Source: Rhodospirillales bacterium
Lineage (GTDB): Bacteria > Pseudomonadota > Alphaproteobacteria > Reyranellales > Reyranellaceae
NCBI GenBank assembly: GCA_947466085.1
Contig: CANIEC010000010.1
Coordinates: forward strand, 1-56,556
Direction: 5' to 3'
DNA length: 56,556 nucleotides
Each line of letters opens with the position of its first letter. Position 1 is the stretch's first letter. This document shows, in pieces, positions 33,936 through 42,266 of this stretch. Under the pieces are notes generated by a model. The model saw only the letters and a program-made list of their open reading frames with translations, had not been told where the DNA came from and did not search any database. The position numbers and the translations under genes are program-made.

Positions 33936-34937
33936 ATGACCAAGAAGACAATAGGGCGCCGCAGCCTGATCGCGGGCGCCGTCGCCGTTCCTCTCGCCGC
34001 CCCGATGCTGGCCCGCCACGGCTGGGCGCAGTCGACCTACCCCAACAAGCAGGTCCGCGTGGTCGTGCCCTTCGCGCCGGGCGGGACGACCGACCTTCTG
34101 GGCCGCATCGCCTCGGCGCACCTTCAGGAAGTCTGGGGCCAGACGTTCGTGGTCGACAACAAGAGCGGCGCCGGCGGCAATGTCGGGGCCGAGATCGTCG
34201 CCAAGTCCCCCGCCGACGGCTACACGCTGCTGCTCGGCACCGTCGGCACGGCCGTCACCAACCAGTTCCTCTACAAGAACATGCCCTACGACAGCGTGAA
34301 GAGCTTCGCGCCGGTCGCGCTGTTCGGCGAGGTTGCCAATGTGCTCGCGGTGCATCCCGACGTGCCGGTGAAGACGGCCAAGGAGTATGTCGAGTATTGC
34401 AGGAAGCAGGGTCCCAACAAGGTGAGCTTCGGCTCCCCGGCGATCGGCGGTACCGGCCACCTGGCGATGGAATACTTCGAGACGCGCGCGGACTTCAAGG
34501 TCGAGCATGTCGTCTATCGCGGCAGCTCGCTGGTGCTGAAGGACCTGCTGGCCGGGCACATTCCCAGCACCATGGACAATCTTCCGCCCTACCTGCCGCA
34601 CATTCAGTCCGGTACGCTCCGGGCGCTGGGCGTGAGCTCGGGCAAGCGCTGGTTCGCGCTGCCGGACGTGCCCACGATCGCCGAACAGGGCTTCCCGGGC
34701 TTCGATGCGGCGCCGTGGTGGTACGTGGCGGCCCCGGCCGGCACGCCGCCGGAGATCGTGAAGAAGCTTTCCGACGAGCTGGTGAAAGCCTCCAAGTCTC
34801 CCGACGTCATCAAGAAGATCCGCGACGCCGGCGCTGCCGAGCTGGGCGGCTCCTCCGAGGACCTCTCCAAGCACATGACCGCCGAGTACGCGAAGTGGAA
34901 GAGGGTGGTCGAGGCCGCCAAGCTGGAGCCGCAATGA
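33936..34937 (+). CDS. Bug/TctC-family solute-binding protein, coupled to phosphotriesterase-like gene
   Basis: The 333-residue binding protein has a signal peptide (MTKKTIGRRSLIAGAVAVPLAA; the RRS hints at Tat export) and the Bug core: VRVVVPFAPGGTTDLLGRIA, then VVDNKSGAGGNVGAEIVAKSPADGYTLLLG. It has an AAGGGAG ribosome-binding site. The following phosphotriesterase-like gene overlaps it by four bases (ATGA), so uptake of a compound and its hydrolysis may be linked; that is inference. It is divergent from the dimethylformamidase-like gene. Confidence 0.9.
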   Translation: MTKKTIGRRSLIAGAVAVPLAAPMLARHGWAQSTYPNKQVRVVVPFAPGGTTDLLGRIASAHLQEVWGQTFVVDNKSGAGGNVGAEIVAKSPADGYTLLLGTVGTAVTNQFLYKNMPYDSVKSFAPVALFGEVANVLAVHPDVPVKTAKEYVEYCRKQGPNKVSFGSPAIGGTGHLAMEYFETRADFKVEHVVYRGSSLVLKDLLAGHIPSTMDNLPPYLPHIQSGTLRALGVSSGKRWFALPDVPTIAEQGFPGFDAAPWWYVAAPAGTPPEIVKKLSDELVKASKSPDVIKKIRDAGAAELGGSSEDLSKHMTAEYAKWKRVVEAAKLEPQ

Positions 34938-35977
34938 GTCGCCTGGAGCTGAAGGGAAAGATCCAGACCGTCCTCGGGCCGATCGAGCCCGAGCGACTGG
35001 GGCGCACGCTGATGCACGAACACGTGCTGTGCGACATCCGCCCGCCCGGCACGCGCTCCGACAACGATCTCGGCCCCGAGATCACCCTGGAGAATGTCTG
35101 GCAGATCAACTACGGCCACGGCATCAAGCGCGCCGGCCGCAAGTACATGCTCGACCTCGAGGACATCGCCACCCGCGAAGTGGCGATGATGAAGCACGAG
35201 GGCGGCGACGCCATCGTCGAACTGTCCTGCGGCGGCCTCTCGCCCGATCCGAACGGGCTGCGCCGCATCGCGGCCGGCACCGGCGTCCATCTGGTCATGG
35301 GCTGCGGTTACTACGTGAACGACTATCAGGACCCGCGGAATCACGACCGCACGGTCGAGGATTTCGCCGCCGAGATGATCGGCCAGATTCACGATGGCGC
35401 CTGGGGCACCGACGTCTGCGCCGGCATGATCGGCGAGATCGGCTGCCAGGCGCCGTGGACCGACACCGAGAAACGCGTGATGCAGGGCGCCTTCATCGCC
35501 GCCAGCGAGACCGGCGCCGCGATCAACGTCCATCCCGGCCGCGATCCCGACCAGCCGCAGGAGATCGCCGACTTCGCCAAGGCGGCCGGCTTTCCGACCG
35601 AACGCATCGTCATCAGCCACATCGACCGCACCGTCTTCGACGAGCCGCGCCTGCTGAAGCTCGCCGACTCGGGCGTGACGGTCGAGTTCGACCTGTTCGG
35701 CCAGGAATCGAGCTACTACGGCCTCTCCGACATCGACATGCCGAACGACGCGACGCGGCTCAAGCTGATCCGCGCGCTGATCGAGGCCGGCCATCTCGAG
35801 CGTGTCGTGATCAGCCACGACATCTGCTACCGCACCCGCCTCGCGAGCTTCGGCGGCCACGGCTACGGCCACATCTTCCGCAACGTCGTGCCGATGATGC
35901 AGAAGCGCGGCTACAGCGAGGCCGAGATCGATGCGATTCTGGTCGGCAATCCGCGGCGGCTGCTGACGTTCGTATGA
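34934..35977 (+). CDS. Phosphotriesterase-family hydrolase (PHP subfamily)
   Basis: The 347-residue protein is a binuclear metal hydrolase of the phosphotriesterase family. Metal ligands visible are HEH at residues 28-30, a bridging Glu in GMIGEIG near 170 (so not the carboxylated Lys of true phosphotriesterases), His in NVHPGRD near 198, His in ISHIDRT near 228, and Asp in ISHDICYRT near 297. That set matches the E. coli PHP subfamily, whose natural substrates are mostly unknown; lactonase or amidase activity is possible. It is coupled to the upstream binding protein. Confidence 0.9.
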   Translation: MSRLELKGKIQTVLGPIEPERLGRTLMHEHVLCDIRPPGTRSDNDLGPEITLENVWQINYGHGIKRAGRKYMLDLEDIATREVAMMKHEGGDAIVELSCGGLSPDPNGLRRIAAGTGVHLVMGCGYYVNDYQDPRNHDRTVEDFAAEMIGQIHDGAWGTDVCAGMIGEIGCQAPWTDTEKRVMQGAFIAASETGAAINVHPGRDPDQPQEIADFAKAAGFPTERIVISHIDRTVFDEPRLLKLADSGVTVEFDLFGQESSYYGLSDIDMPNDATRLKLIRALIEAGHLERVVISHDICYRTRLASFGGHGYGHIFRNVVPMMQKRGYSEAEIDAILVGNPRRLLTFV

Positions 35978-35989
35978 CGAGAGGAAGCG

Positions 35990-36088
35990 AAAGGTCCCTC
36001 ACTTCGTTCGGGATGACACCGGCTTTTGCATCGGCGCACTGCGCCAATCCCACCAATGTTGTCATCCCGAACGAAGTGAGGGACCTTT
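35990..36088. repeat. REPIN-like perfect inverted repeat (29-bp arms, covarying with 28201 family)
   Basis: The arms are at 35990-36018 and 36060-36088 with a 41-base loop. Compared with the repeat at 28201-28272, three positions differ (arm positions 12, 15 and 18), and in each case the opposite arm carries the matching change, so pairing is kept. It lies between convergent genes, with no gene inside. Confidence 0.9.
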
Positions 36089-36101
36089 CCCACTTTCATG
36101 G

Positions 36102-36647
36102 TCAAAACGTCAGCGGATACTCCGCTTCCGCCGTGTAGATCGGACCGCCTCTCCCTGTGCGGCTCGAATAGAGCGAGAAGTGCTCGGCGACCCAGGGCTC
36201 CAGACGGAACGTGCCGTGGCTCGCCATGAACTGTGCGATGTGATGGCCGGTTTCGCCGCCCGCGGGGAAGCGCGCCAGGGTGACGTGCGGGCGGTATTTG
36301 CGGCGGTCGACCTCGATGCCGCAGTTGCGGGCGACGGTCGTCACCTTCTGCTGCAGCCAGTCGAGGCGCTCACTGCGCTCGACGAGGGCGACCAGCGCGC
36401 GCGGCTGCTTGCCGTTGCTGAACTGGTCGACGCCAGCGATCGCCACGGAAAACGGCGGGCCGGCGATGTCGGCCAACTCCTCCTCGAAGTCGCGCATCGT
36501 GCCGCCCTGGACCTCGCCCGCGAAGCAGAGGGTGACATGCAGGTTCTCGGCCGGCACCCAGCGCGCATCGGGGACTCCCGATTGCAGCGCCGACAGTTCC
36601 TCCGCGATCTCGTCAGGGACGGGCAGGGCGACGAACAGACGCGGCAT
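36102..36647 (-). CDS. thpR: RNA 2',3'-cyclic phosphodiesterase (ThpR, 2H family)
   Basis: The 181-residue protein has the two HxTx motifs of the 2H phosphoesterase family: HVTL at residues 37-40 and HVTL again in RPHVTLARFP near 120. It hydrolyses 2',3'-cyclic RNA ends, and was formerly called 2'-5' RNA ligase. It begins inside the 3' end of the arylesterase gene (35-base overlap), so the two are cotranscribed on the minus strand. Confidence 0.92.
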   Translation of the reverse strand: MPRLFVALPVPDEIAEELSALQSGVPDARWVPAENLHVTLCFAGEVQGGTMRDFEEELADIAGPPFSVAIAGVDQFSNGKQPRALVALVERSERLDWLQQKVTTVARNCGIEVDRRKYRPHVTLARFPAGGETGHHIAQFMASHGTFRLEPWVAEHFSLYSSRTGRGGPIYTAEAEYPLTF

Positions 36648-37317
36648 CGTCGAGATTTTTCGTAACGAAAGGAAGGATGCGCTCGACGATGACGTCGACG
36701 CCTTTGGCGTTGGGATGGATGCCGTCGGGCTGGTTGAGCGCGGGATCCTGGGCCACGCCGTCGAGGAAGAAGGGATAGAGCGGCACGCCGTGCTTGTCGG
36801 CGAGCTTCTTGTAGATGCCGTCGAACTGATTGACGTACTCCGGGCCGAAGTTGCGCGGCGCCATCATGCCGACCAGCCAGACCGTGGTGCCGGCCTGCTT
36901 CAGCTTGCCCATGATGGCGTCGAGATTCCTTTCGGTGCTGGCCGGATCGAGGGCGCGCAGCATGTCGTTGCCGCCCAGCTCGACCATCACGATGTCGGGC
37001 TTGTCGGCCATCATCCAGTCGACGCGCTCGAGACCGCCCATCGTCGTGTCGCCCGAGACACCGTGATTGATGACGGTGACGTTGCGGCCCTTGTCCTTCA
37101 GCGCCGCCTGCAGGCGGTTGGGAAAGGCCTGGGCCGGGGCGAGACCGTAGCCCGCGGCCAGGCTGTCGCCCAGGATCGCAAGCTTCACAGGCTCAGTTTG
37201 TGCATGGACCGTCGCGGGCGCCATTGAGGCCGTAAGGCAAAGGATCAGCGCCACGAATGCCGCGATCCGTGAATTGACCGTCGCCGTAAAACCACCATAT
37301 CGAGTTTGCAGTTTCAT
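36613..37317 (-). CDS. tesA: SGNH-type arylesterase/lysophospholipase (TesA-like)
   Basis: The 234-residue secreted hydrolase has a signal peptide near residues 16-40 (ending in ATVHAQ), the GDSL block at residues 50-53 (AILGDSLAAGYGL), the GGND motif near 117, and the catalytic Asp/His in QPDGIHPNAKG near 205. It hydrolyses esters in the periplasm. It is transcribed away from a YbbA/YbbP-type ABC pair, exactly as tesA is from ybbA-ybbP in E. coli. The N-terminal extension before the signal sequence is longer than usual, so a start at a later codon is possible. Confidence 0.9.
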   Translation of the reverse strand: MKLQTRYGGFTATVNSRIAAFVALILCLTASMAPATVHAQTEPVKLAILGDSLAAGYGLAPAQAFPNRLQAALKDKGRNVTVINHGVSGDTTMGGLERVDWMMADKPDIVMVELGGNDMLRALDPASTERNLDAIMGKLKQAGTTVWLVGMMAPRNFGPEYVNQFDGIYKKLADKHGVPLYPFFLDGVAQDPALNQPDGIHPNAKGVDVIVERILPFVTKNLDDAASVRRPARP

Positions 37318-37341
37318 TCCTTGCCTGTCCCAGGAGCCCGC

Positions 37342-38064
37342 TTGGCCGAGCCGCTTCCCATCGCACAATTTCCGATCGTTCGCCTGACCGACGTGCATCT
37401 CGACATGGCGAGCGATGCCGGCACGGTCAATATCCTGCGTGGCATCACGCTGGACATCGCGGCCGGCGAGATTACGGCGGTGGTGGGGCCGTCGGGTGCC
37501 GGCAAGTCGAGCCTGATGATGGTGGCGGGCGGGCTGGAGCGCGCGACCTCCGGCAAGGTCGAGGTCGCCGGCAACGATCTCGGGCCGATGGGCGACGACG
37601 ACCGGGCGCGGCTGCGGCGCGACCATATCGGCATCGTGTTCCAGGGCTTCCATCTCATTCCCACCATGACGGCGCACGAGAACGTGGCGCTTCCTCTCGA
37701 GTTCGCCGGCCGTTCCGATGCGTTCGACCTCGCTGAGGCCGCGCTGAAGCGCGTCGGGCTCGGCCATCGCATCGGCCACTATCCCGCGCAGCTTTCCGGC
37801 GGCGAGCAGCAGCGCGTGGCGGTTGCCCGCGCCTTCGTCGGTCGACCCAAGCTGATCCTGGCCGACGAGCCGACGGGCAATCTCGATGGCGCGACGGGCC
37901 GGCAGGTGATGGATCTCCTGTTCGAGGTCTCGCGGGCCGACAACACGACGCTGATCCTGATCACGCACGACATGGGCCTCGCCGAGCGGTGCGACCGCGT
38001 GCTGCGCATCGCCGATGGCCTGCTGGTCGCGGACGATCGCCTGCGCGCGCTCGCCGCGCAGTGA
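37342..38064 (+). CDS. ybbA: ABC transporter ATPase, YbbA/LolD-like
   Basis: The 240-residue ATPase has Walker A GPSGAGKS near residue 48, signature LSGGEQQRVAVARAF near 150, and Walker B LILADEPTGNLD near 172, all of the LolD/MacB class. I chose the TTG at 37342 because an AGGAG site lies six bases upstream; a TTG at 37306 would overlap the divergent tesA start. It is followed by a FtsX-type permease and together they probably form a mechanotransmission-type ABC system rather than a classic importer. Confidence 0.9.
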   Translation: MAEPLPIAQFPIVRLTDVHLDMASDAGTVNILRGITLDIAAGEITAVVGPSGAGKSSLMMVAGGLERATSGKVEVAGNDLGPMGDDDRARLRRDHIGIVFQGFHLIPTMTAHENVALPLEFAGRSDAFDLAEAALKRVGLGHRIGHYPAQLSGGEQQRVAVARAFVGRPKLILADEPTGNLDGATGRQVMDLLFEVSRADNTTLILITHDMGLAERCDRVLRIADGLLVADDRLRALAAQ

Positions 38065-38074
38065 CGGCGTCCCC

Positions 38075-40594
38075 ATGAGCCTCGCCTTCCGCCTCGCCCG
38101 TCGCGAGATGCGCAGCGGCCTCGGCGGCTTCCGCCTGTTCATCGCCTGCCTGGCGCTGGGTGTCGGCGCCATCGCCGCGATCCTGTCGTTCAGCCGCGCC
38201 ATCGAGGAAGGGCTGCGCGCCGACGCGCGCGAGATCCTGGGCGGCGACGTCGCGATCTCGCTGCTCTACCGCGAGGCGACGCCGGAGCAGATCGCCTTCA
38301 TGCGCGAGCAGGGCGAGTTCGTGCGCTGGCTCGACAGCCGTGCGATGGCGCGGCCGACCAAGCCCGACGGCCGTCCCACGCTGGTGCAGCTCAAGGCCGT
38401 CGAGCCAGCCTATCCTCTCTACGGCAAGGTCGAGATGGCCGATGGCGGCACCCTCGCCAACGCGCTGGGCAAGCGCGACGGGATCTGGGGCGCCGCGGTC
38501 GAGGATTCGGCGCTGCGCCGCATGAACATGGCGCCGGGCGACATGCTGAAGGTGGGTGACACGGCGGTCGAAGTGCGCGGCATCATCGCGCGCGAGCCCG
38601 ACCGCGGCCTGAACGCCTTCGCGAGCCTGGGGCCGCGACTGATGATGCCCCTGGACGCCGCGCTGGAAGCGGGCCTGGTCCAGCCGGGCAGCCTGCTCAC
38701 CTGGGAGTATCGCCTGCGCCTCCCGCCCGGCCGCTCGGACCGCGCGGTCATCGCGGCCCTGAAGGCCCGCTTTCCCGACGCCGGCTGGCGGGTGAGGGGG
38801 CTCGACGATGCCGGTGGCGGCATCCGCTTCTGGCTCGACCGGCTGACGCAGTTCATCGGCCTGATCGGCCTCGCCTCGCTGCTCGTCGGCGGGGTCGGCG
38901 TGGGCAATGCCGTCTCGAGCTTCCTGGCCGCGCGGCTGCGCACCATCGCGACCCTGAAGTGCCTGGGCGCGCCGGAGCGGCTGGTCTTCACGACCTACTT
39001 CATCCAGCTCGGCGCGCTCGCGGCCCTGGGTGTGGGCATCGGCCTGGTGATCGGCGCGGCCTTGCCGTTCGTGGCCCAGTCGGCGATCGCCGACGTGTTG
39101 CCGGTCCGGGCGCGGGTCGCGATCTACGCCGGACCGCTGGCGACGGCCGCGGGATTCGGCCTGCTGGTCTCGCTCCTGTTCGCCCTGGTGCCGCTGATGC
39201 GGGCCCGCAGCGTCTCGGCGGCGACGCTGATGCGCGGCGCCGTGGTCCAGCAGGGCGGCCGGCTGGCCTGGCGCGATGCGCTGGCGATCGCCGCCGTCGC
39301 GGTCGCGCTGGCGGCCTTCACGATCTTCACCGCCGACAGCCGCCGGATCGCTGCCTATTTCGTGGTGGGTTCGGTCGGCGCCTTCATCGCCTTTCCCCTA
39401 TTGGCGCGGCTGCTGATGTTCGGAGCCGCAAGGATCGGCAAGCCCAAATTCGCCGCCCTTCGTCTGGCGCTCGCCAACCTGCACCGGCCGGGCGCGCCGA
39501 CGCCCATCGTCATGCTCTCGCTCGGCCTCGGCCTCACCGTGCTGGTGGCGACGGCGCTGATCGAGGGCAATCTCCGCGAACAGCTCACCCGGCGCATTCC
39601 CAGCGACGCGCCGGCCTTCTTCTTCGTCGACATCCAGTCGAGCCAGATGCCGGCCTTCGAGAAGGCGATCGCCGGCATTCCCGGCGCCGGTCCGCTCGAC
39701 AAGGTGCCGTCCTTGCGCGGCCGCATCGTCAAGATCGGCGGCAAGCCGGTCAGCGAGGTGGCGGTGCCGTCCGACGCGCGCTGGGCGGTCGAGGGCGACC
39801 GCGGGGTGACTTATTCGGCGACGCCGCCCGAGGGTTCGCGCCTCGTCGCTGGCGAATGGTGGCCGGCCGACTATCGCGGGCCGCAGCTCATCTCCTTCGA
39901 CGAGAATCTGGCCAACCAGTTCGGCCTGAAGCTGGGCGACAGCATCACCGTGAACATCCTGGGGCGCGACATCGAGGCGAAGATCGCCTCGCTGCGGCGT
40001 ATCGAATGGACGACACTGTCCATCAATTTCGTGTTCGTCTATTCGCCTGGCACGCTCGACAAGGCGCCGCATACGTTCCTCGCCACGGTGAAATCGACGC
40101 CGGAGGCGGAGGACGAGATCTTCAAGGCCGTCACCGACCAGTTCCCCAACGTCACCGTGGTGCGCATCCGCGATGCCATCGAGACGGCGGCCGGCGTGCT
40201 GGGCAATATCGGGCTGGCCAGCCGGGTGATCGGCTTCCTCAGCATCCTGGCCGGCGTGCTCGTTCTGGCGGGGGCCATGCTCGCCACCCAGCGCCGCCGC
40301 GTCCACGAGGCGGTGGTGATGAAAGTCCTGGGCGCCACCCGGGCCCGCATCGCCGGGACCTTCGCCTGGGAGTTCGCCTTCCTGGGCCTCGCCACCGCCG
40401 TGGCGGCCCTGGGGGTGGGGACATTGGCCGCCTACCTCGTGGTGCGCCGGATCATGAACCTCGAATGGACGTTCCTGCCGACCGTCGCGGTGGCGGTCGC
40501 CCTGGGCGCCATGGCTCTGACCCTTGCCTTCGGCCTGGCGGGAACTTTGGCGGCATTGAGGCAGCGGCCGCTTGCCTTGTTGCGCAACGAATGA
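38075..40594 (+). CDS. ybbP: FtsX-like ABC permease (YbbP type)
   Basis: The 839-residue membrane protein is a large duplicated FtsX/MacB-type permease: an N-terminal span (RLFIACLALGVGAIAAIL), a large periplasmic domain, three spans near residues 265-400, a second periplasmic region, and a second span bundle near 725-835 with the LATQRRRVHEAVVMKVLGATRARI segment conserved in this family. The second half shows GAMLATQRRRVHEAVVMK and the final VVRRIMNLEWTFLP. It pairs with YbbA; tesA is divergent. The exact substrate or role in E. coli is not established. Confidence 0.9.
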   Translation: MSLAFRLARREMRSGLGGFRLFIACLALGVGAIAAILSFSRAIEEGLRADAREILGGDVAISLLYREATPEQIAFMREQGEFVRWLDSRAMARPTKPDGRPTLVQLKAVEPAYPLYGKVEMADGGTLANALGKRDGIWGAAVEDSALRRMNMAPGDMLKVGDTAVEVRGIIAREPDRGLNAFASLGPRLMMPLDAALEAGLVQPGSLLTWEYRLRLPPGRSDRAVIAALKARFPDAGWRVRGLDDAGGGIRFWLDRLTQFIGLIGLASLLVGGVGVGNAVSSFLAARLRTIATLKCLGAPERLVFTTYFIQLGALAALGVGIGLVIGAALPFVAQSAIADVLPVRARVAIYAGPLATAAGFGLLVSLLFALVPLMRARSVSAATLMRGAVVQQGGRLAWRDALAIAAVAVALAAFTIFTADSRRIAAYFVVGSVGAFIAFPLLARLLMFGAARIGKPKFAALRLALANLHRPGAPTPIVMLSLGLGLTVLVATALIEGNLREQLTRRIPSDAPAFFFVDIQSSQMPAFEKAIAGIPGAGPLDKVPSLRGRIVKIGGKPVSEVAVPSDARWAVEGDRGVTYSATPPEGSRLVAGEWWPADYRGPQLISFDENLANQFGLKLGDSITVNILGRDIEAKIASLRRIEWTTLSINFVFVYSPGTLDKAPHTFLATVKSTPEAEDEIFKAVTDQFPNVTVVRIRDAIETAAGVLGNIGLASRVIGFLSILAGVLVLAGAMLATQRRRVHEAVVMKVLGATRARIAGTFAWEFAFLGLATAVAALGVGTLAAYLVVRRIMNLEWTFLPTVAVAVALGAMALTLAFGLAGTLAALRQRPLALLRNE

Positions 40595-40687
40595 CCTAAT
40601 CGTTACAGGGGGCGGGCAAATTTGGCTTCTCGAACCGACTCTTGGCTATTGATTCAGTCGCGCTGTAACCCCAGATTACTCGTCGGA

Positions 40688-40708
40688 GGGGCTCGGCAAA
40701 CGAGCCCC
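40688..40708 (+). promoter_or_regulatory. Hairpin in the leader of the Bax-inhibitor gene
   Basis: A perfect 8-bp stem (GGGGCTCG and CGAGCCCC) with a GCAAA loop ends 20 bases before the start codon, just ahead of the GGAGG ribosome-binding site at 40712-40716. It could act as a leader structure or terminate upstream transcription, although it lacks a T run. Confidence 0.4.
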
Positions 40709-40727
40709 CTTGGAGGCTTGAAACCAG

Positions 40728-41477
40728 ATGGTAAATCCGAACTTCGGCACCTTTAATCGCGCCGGCACCGTTGCCGACCAGGCGTCGTTCGATGTCGGTC
40801 TGCGCGCTCACATGGTGCGCGTGTACAACTACATGGCTTCGGGGCTCGCTCTGTCGGGCATCGTGGCCTTCGGCCTGTTCAGCTCGCCGGAACTCGCGGG
40901 CATGTTCTTCCAGCTTCAGTCCGGCCGCGTGGTTGGCCTGAATGTGTTGGGCTGGGTCGCGATCTTCGCTCCGCTCGGCCTGCTGCTGCTCGTCTCGTTC
41001 CGCGCCGCTCAGATGAGCACCGGGGCGGTACAGGCGGTCTACTGGACGGTCACGGCATTGATGGGCGTCAGCCTGTCGCTGCTGCTGTTCCGCTACACCG
41101 GCGCCAGCGTCGCGCGCACCTTCTTCGTGACGGCCGCCGCCTTCGGCGCGCTCAGCCTCTACGGCTACACGACGAAGCGTGACCTGACGGCGATGGGCAA
41201 GTTCCTGTTCATGGGCGTGATCGGCCTCATCCTGGCCGGCATCGTCAACATGATCTGGCCGTCGGGCACGATGAGCTTCATCATCTCCGCCGCGGGCGTG
41301 CTGATCTTCTCGGGCCTGATCGCCTACGACACCCAGAAGATCAAGGAGCAGTACTCCGAGGCCTGGGGCACGGACATGATCGAGAAGGTCGCCGTGTTCG
41401 GCGCTCTCAGCCTGTACCTGGACTTTGTGAACCTGTTCCAGTTCCTGATGAGCTTCATGGGTCAGTCGCGCGACTAG
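40728..41477 (+). CDS. Bax inhibitor-1/YccA family membrane protein
   Basis: The 249-residue protein has about seven membrane spans and the BI-1 hallmarks: MVRVYNYMASGLALSGIVAFG near residue 25, YWTVTALMGVSLSLLLFRY, FGALSLYGYTTKRDLTAMGKFLFMG near 145, and AYDTQKIKEQY near 202, with the aspartates that line the proposed calcium path. Bacterial members affect FtsH activity or ion homeostasis. It has its own leader and a strong terminator, so it is a single-gene unit. Confidence 0.93.
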   Translation: MVNPNFGTFNRAGTVADQASFDVGLRAHMVRVYNYMASGLALSGIVAFGLFSSPELAGMFFQLQSGRVVGLNVLGWVAIFAPLGLLLLVSFRAAQMSTGAVQAVYWTVTALMGVSLSLLLFRYTGASVARTFFVTAAAFGALSLYGYTTKRDLTAMGKFLFMGVIGLILAGIVNMIWPSGTMSFIISAAGVLIFSGLIAYDTQKIKEQYSEAWGTDMIEKVAVFGALSLYLDFVNLFQFLMSFMGQSRD

Positions 41478-41507
41478 CCGACTGGACCTTCTAGAAATCG
41501 CTAAGGG

Positions 41508-41540
41508 CGCCCGGGTCGAAAGACCCGGGCGTTCTGCTTT
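41508..41540 (+). terminator. Rho-independent terminator of the Bax-inhibitor gene
   Basis: A 10-bp GC-rich stem (CGCCCGGGTC and GACCCGGGCG) with a GAAA tetraloop is followed by TTCTGCTTT. It lies 30 bases after the stop codon. Confidence 0.85.
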
Positions 41541-41598
41541 GGGCCGAACGCAGCGGTCCCAAGATTGCGCCGTCCGCCTGCGGCCCTATAATTTCGGG

Positions 41599-42105
41599 AT
41601 GCGGCGCACCTCCTACGAACAGATGAATTGCTCGATCGCGGCGGCGCTCGACGTCGTCGGCGAGCCGTGGACGCTGCTCATCGTGCGCGATGCCTTCTAC
41701 GGCGTGCGCCGCTTCGACGACTTCCAGGAAAATCTCGGAATCGCGCGCAACGTCCTCACGGCGCGGCTGAAGAAGCTCGTGGAGGCCGGAGTCTTTCGCA
41801 AGACCGCCTATCGCCAGCGTCCGCTGCGCCACGAATACCGCCTCACCGAAAAGGGCGCCGCGCTGTTCACGGTGATCGTCGGGCTGAAGCAATGGGGCGA
41901 CCGCTTCGGCCCAGCCGCCCGCGGCGGCAAGCCGATGGACCTGGTCGATCGTGCCGACAGCAGGCCGCTCGAGCCCGTTCTGATCGACGCCGAGAGCGGC
42001 CGGCGCCTCGAACTCACCAACGTGCGCGCGATCGCGGGACCGGGCGCCGACGAGAACACGCGCACCTTCTTCGAGCGGCTCGCCCTCAACCGGCCGGCGC
42101 GGTAG
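41599..42105 (+). CDS. HxlR-family transcriptional regulator
   Basis: The 168-residue protein is a winged helix-turn-helix regulator of the HxlR (MarR-like) family. Hallmarks are the near-N-terminal cysteine in MNCSIAAALDVVGEPWTLLIVRDAFYG, then RRFDDFQENLGIARNVLTARLKKLVEAGVF, then RQRPLRHEYRLTEKG. The start at 41599 gives the usual length before the helix-turn-helix. The C-terminal extension of about 60 residues is typical of aromatic-responsive members. No target operon is obvious beside it. A REP-like inverted repeat follows its stop. Confidence 0.9.
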   Translation: MRRTSYEQMNCSIAAALDVVGEPWTLLIVRDAFYGVRRFDDFQENLGIARNVLTARLKKLVEAGVFRKTAYRQRPLRHEYRLTEKGAALFTVIVGLKQWGDRFGPAARGGKPMDLVDRADSRPLEPVLIDAESGRRLELTNVRAIAGPGADENTRTFFERLALNRPAR

Positions 42106-42110
42106 CGAAG

Positions 42111-42263
42111 CCCGTCGTCTCGACCGGAGCACCGAAGGTGCGGAGTGGAGAGACCTTCGCTCCACTAAAAGCCGACCGGCTGTTGAGAGAAGATCTCTCC
42201 GCTACGCCTCGCGGAGTTTACCCCGAGGTACTCGAGGGGCTCGGCTCCGGTCGAGATGACGGG
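42111..42263. repeat. REP-like inverted repeat with GTCATCTCGACCGGAG-type ends
   Basis: Outer ends CCCGTCGTCTCGACCGGAGC (from 42111) and the matching reverse complement ending at 42263 enclose further partly complementary sequence including GGAGAGACCTT and AGATCTCTCC. The element occupies nearly the whole 161-base gap between two convergent genes. Its ends resemble, but differ from, the other repeats in the window. Confidence 0.65.
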
Positions 42264-42266
42264 AAC

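Noticed and set aside
28605-36670. Shared sequence ATTTTTCGTAACGAA at about 28602 and 36656
   Set aside because: One copy lies in a repeat loop and the other in the coding end of the esterase gene; a single 15-base match is compatible with chance.
40596-40811. Short minus-strand frame across the Bax-inhibitor leader
   Set aside because: No ribosome-binding site or family similarity; it overlaps the leader and start of a well-supported gene.
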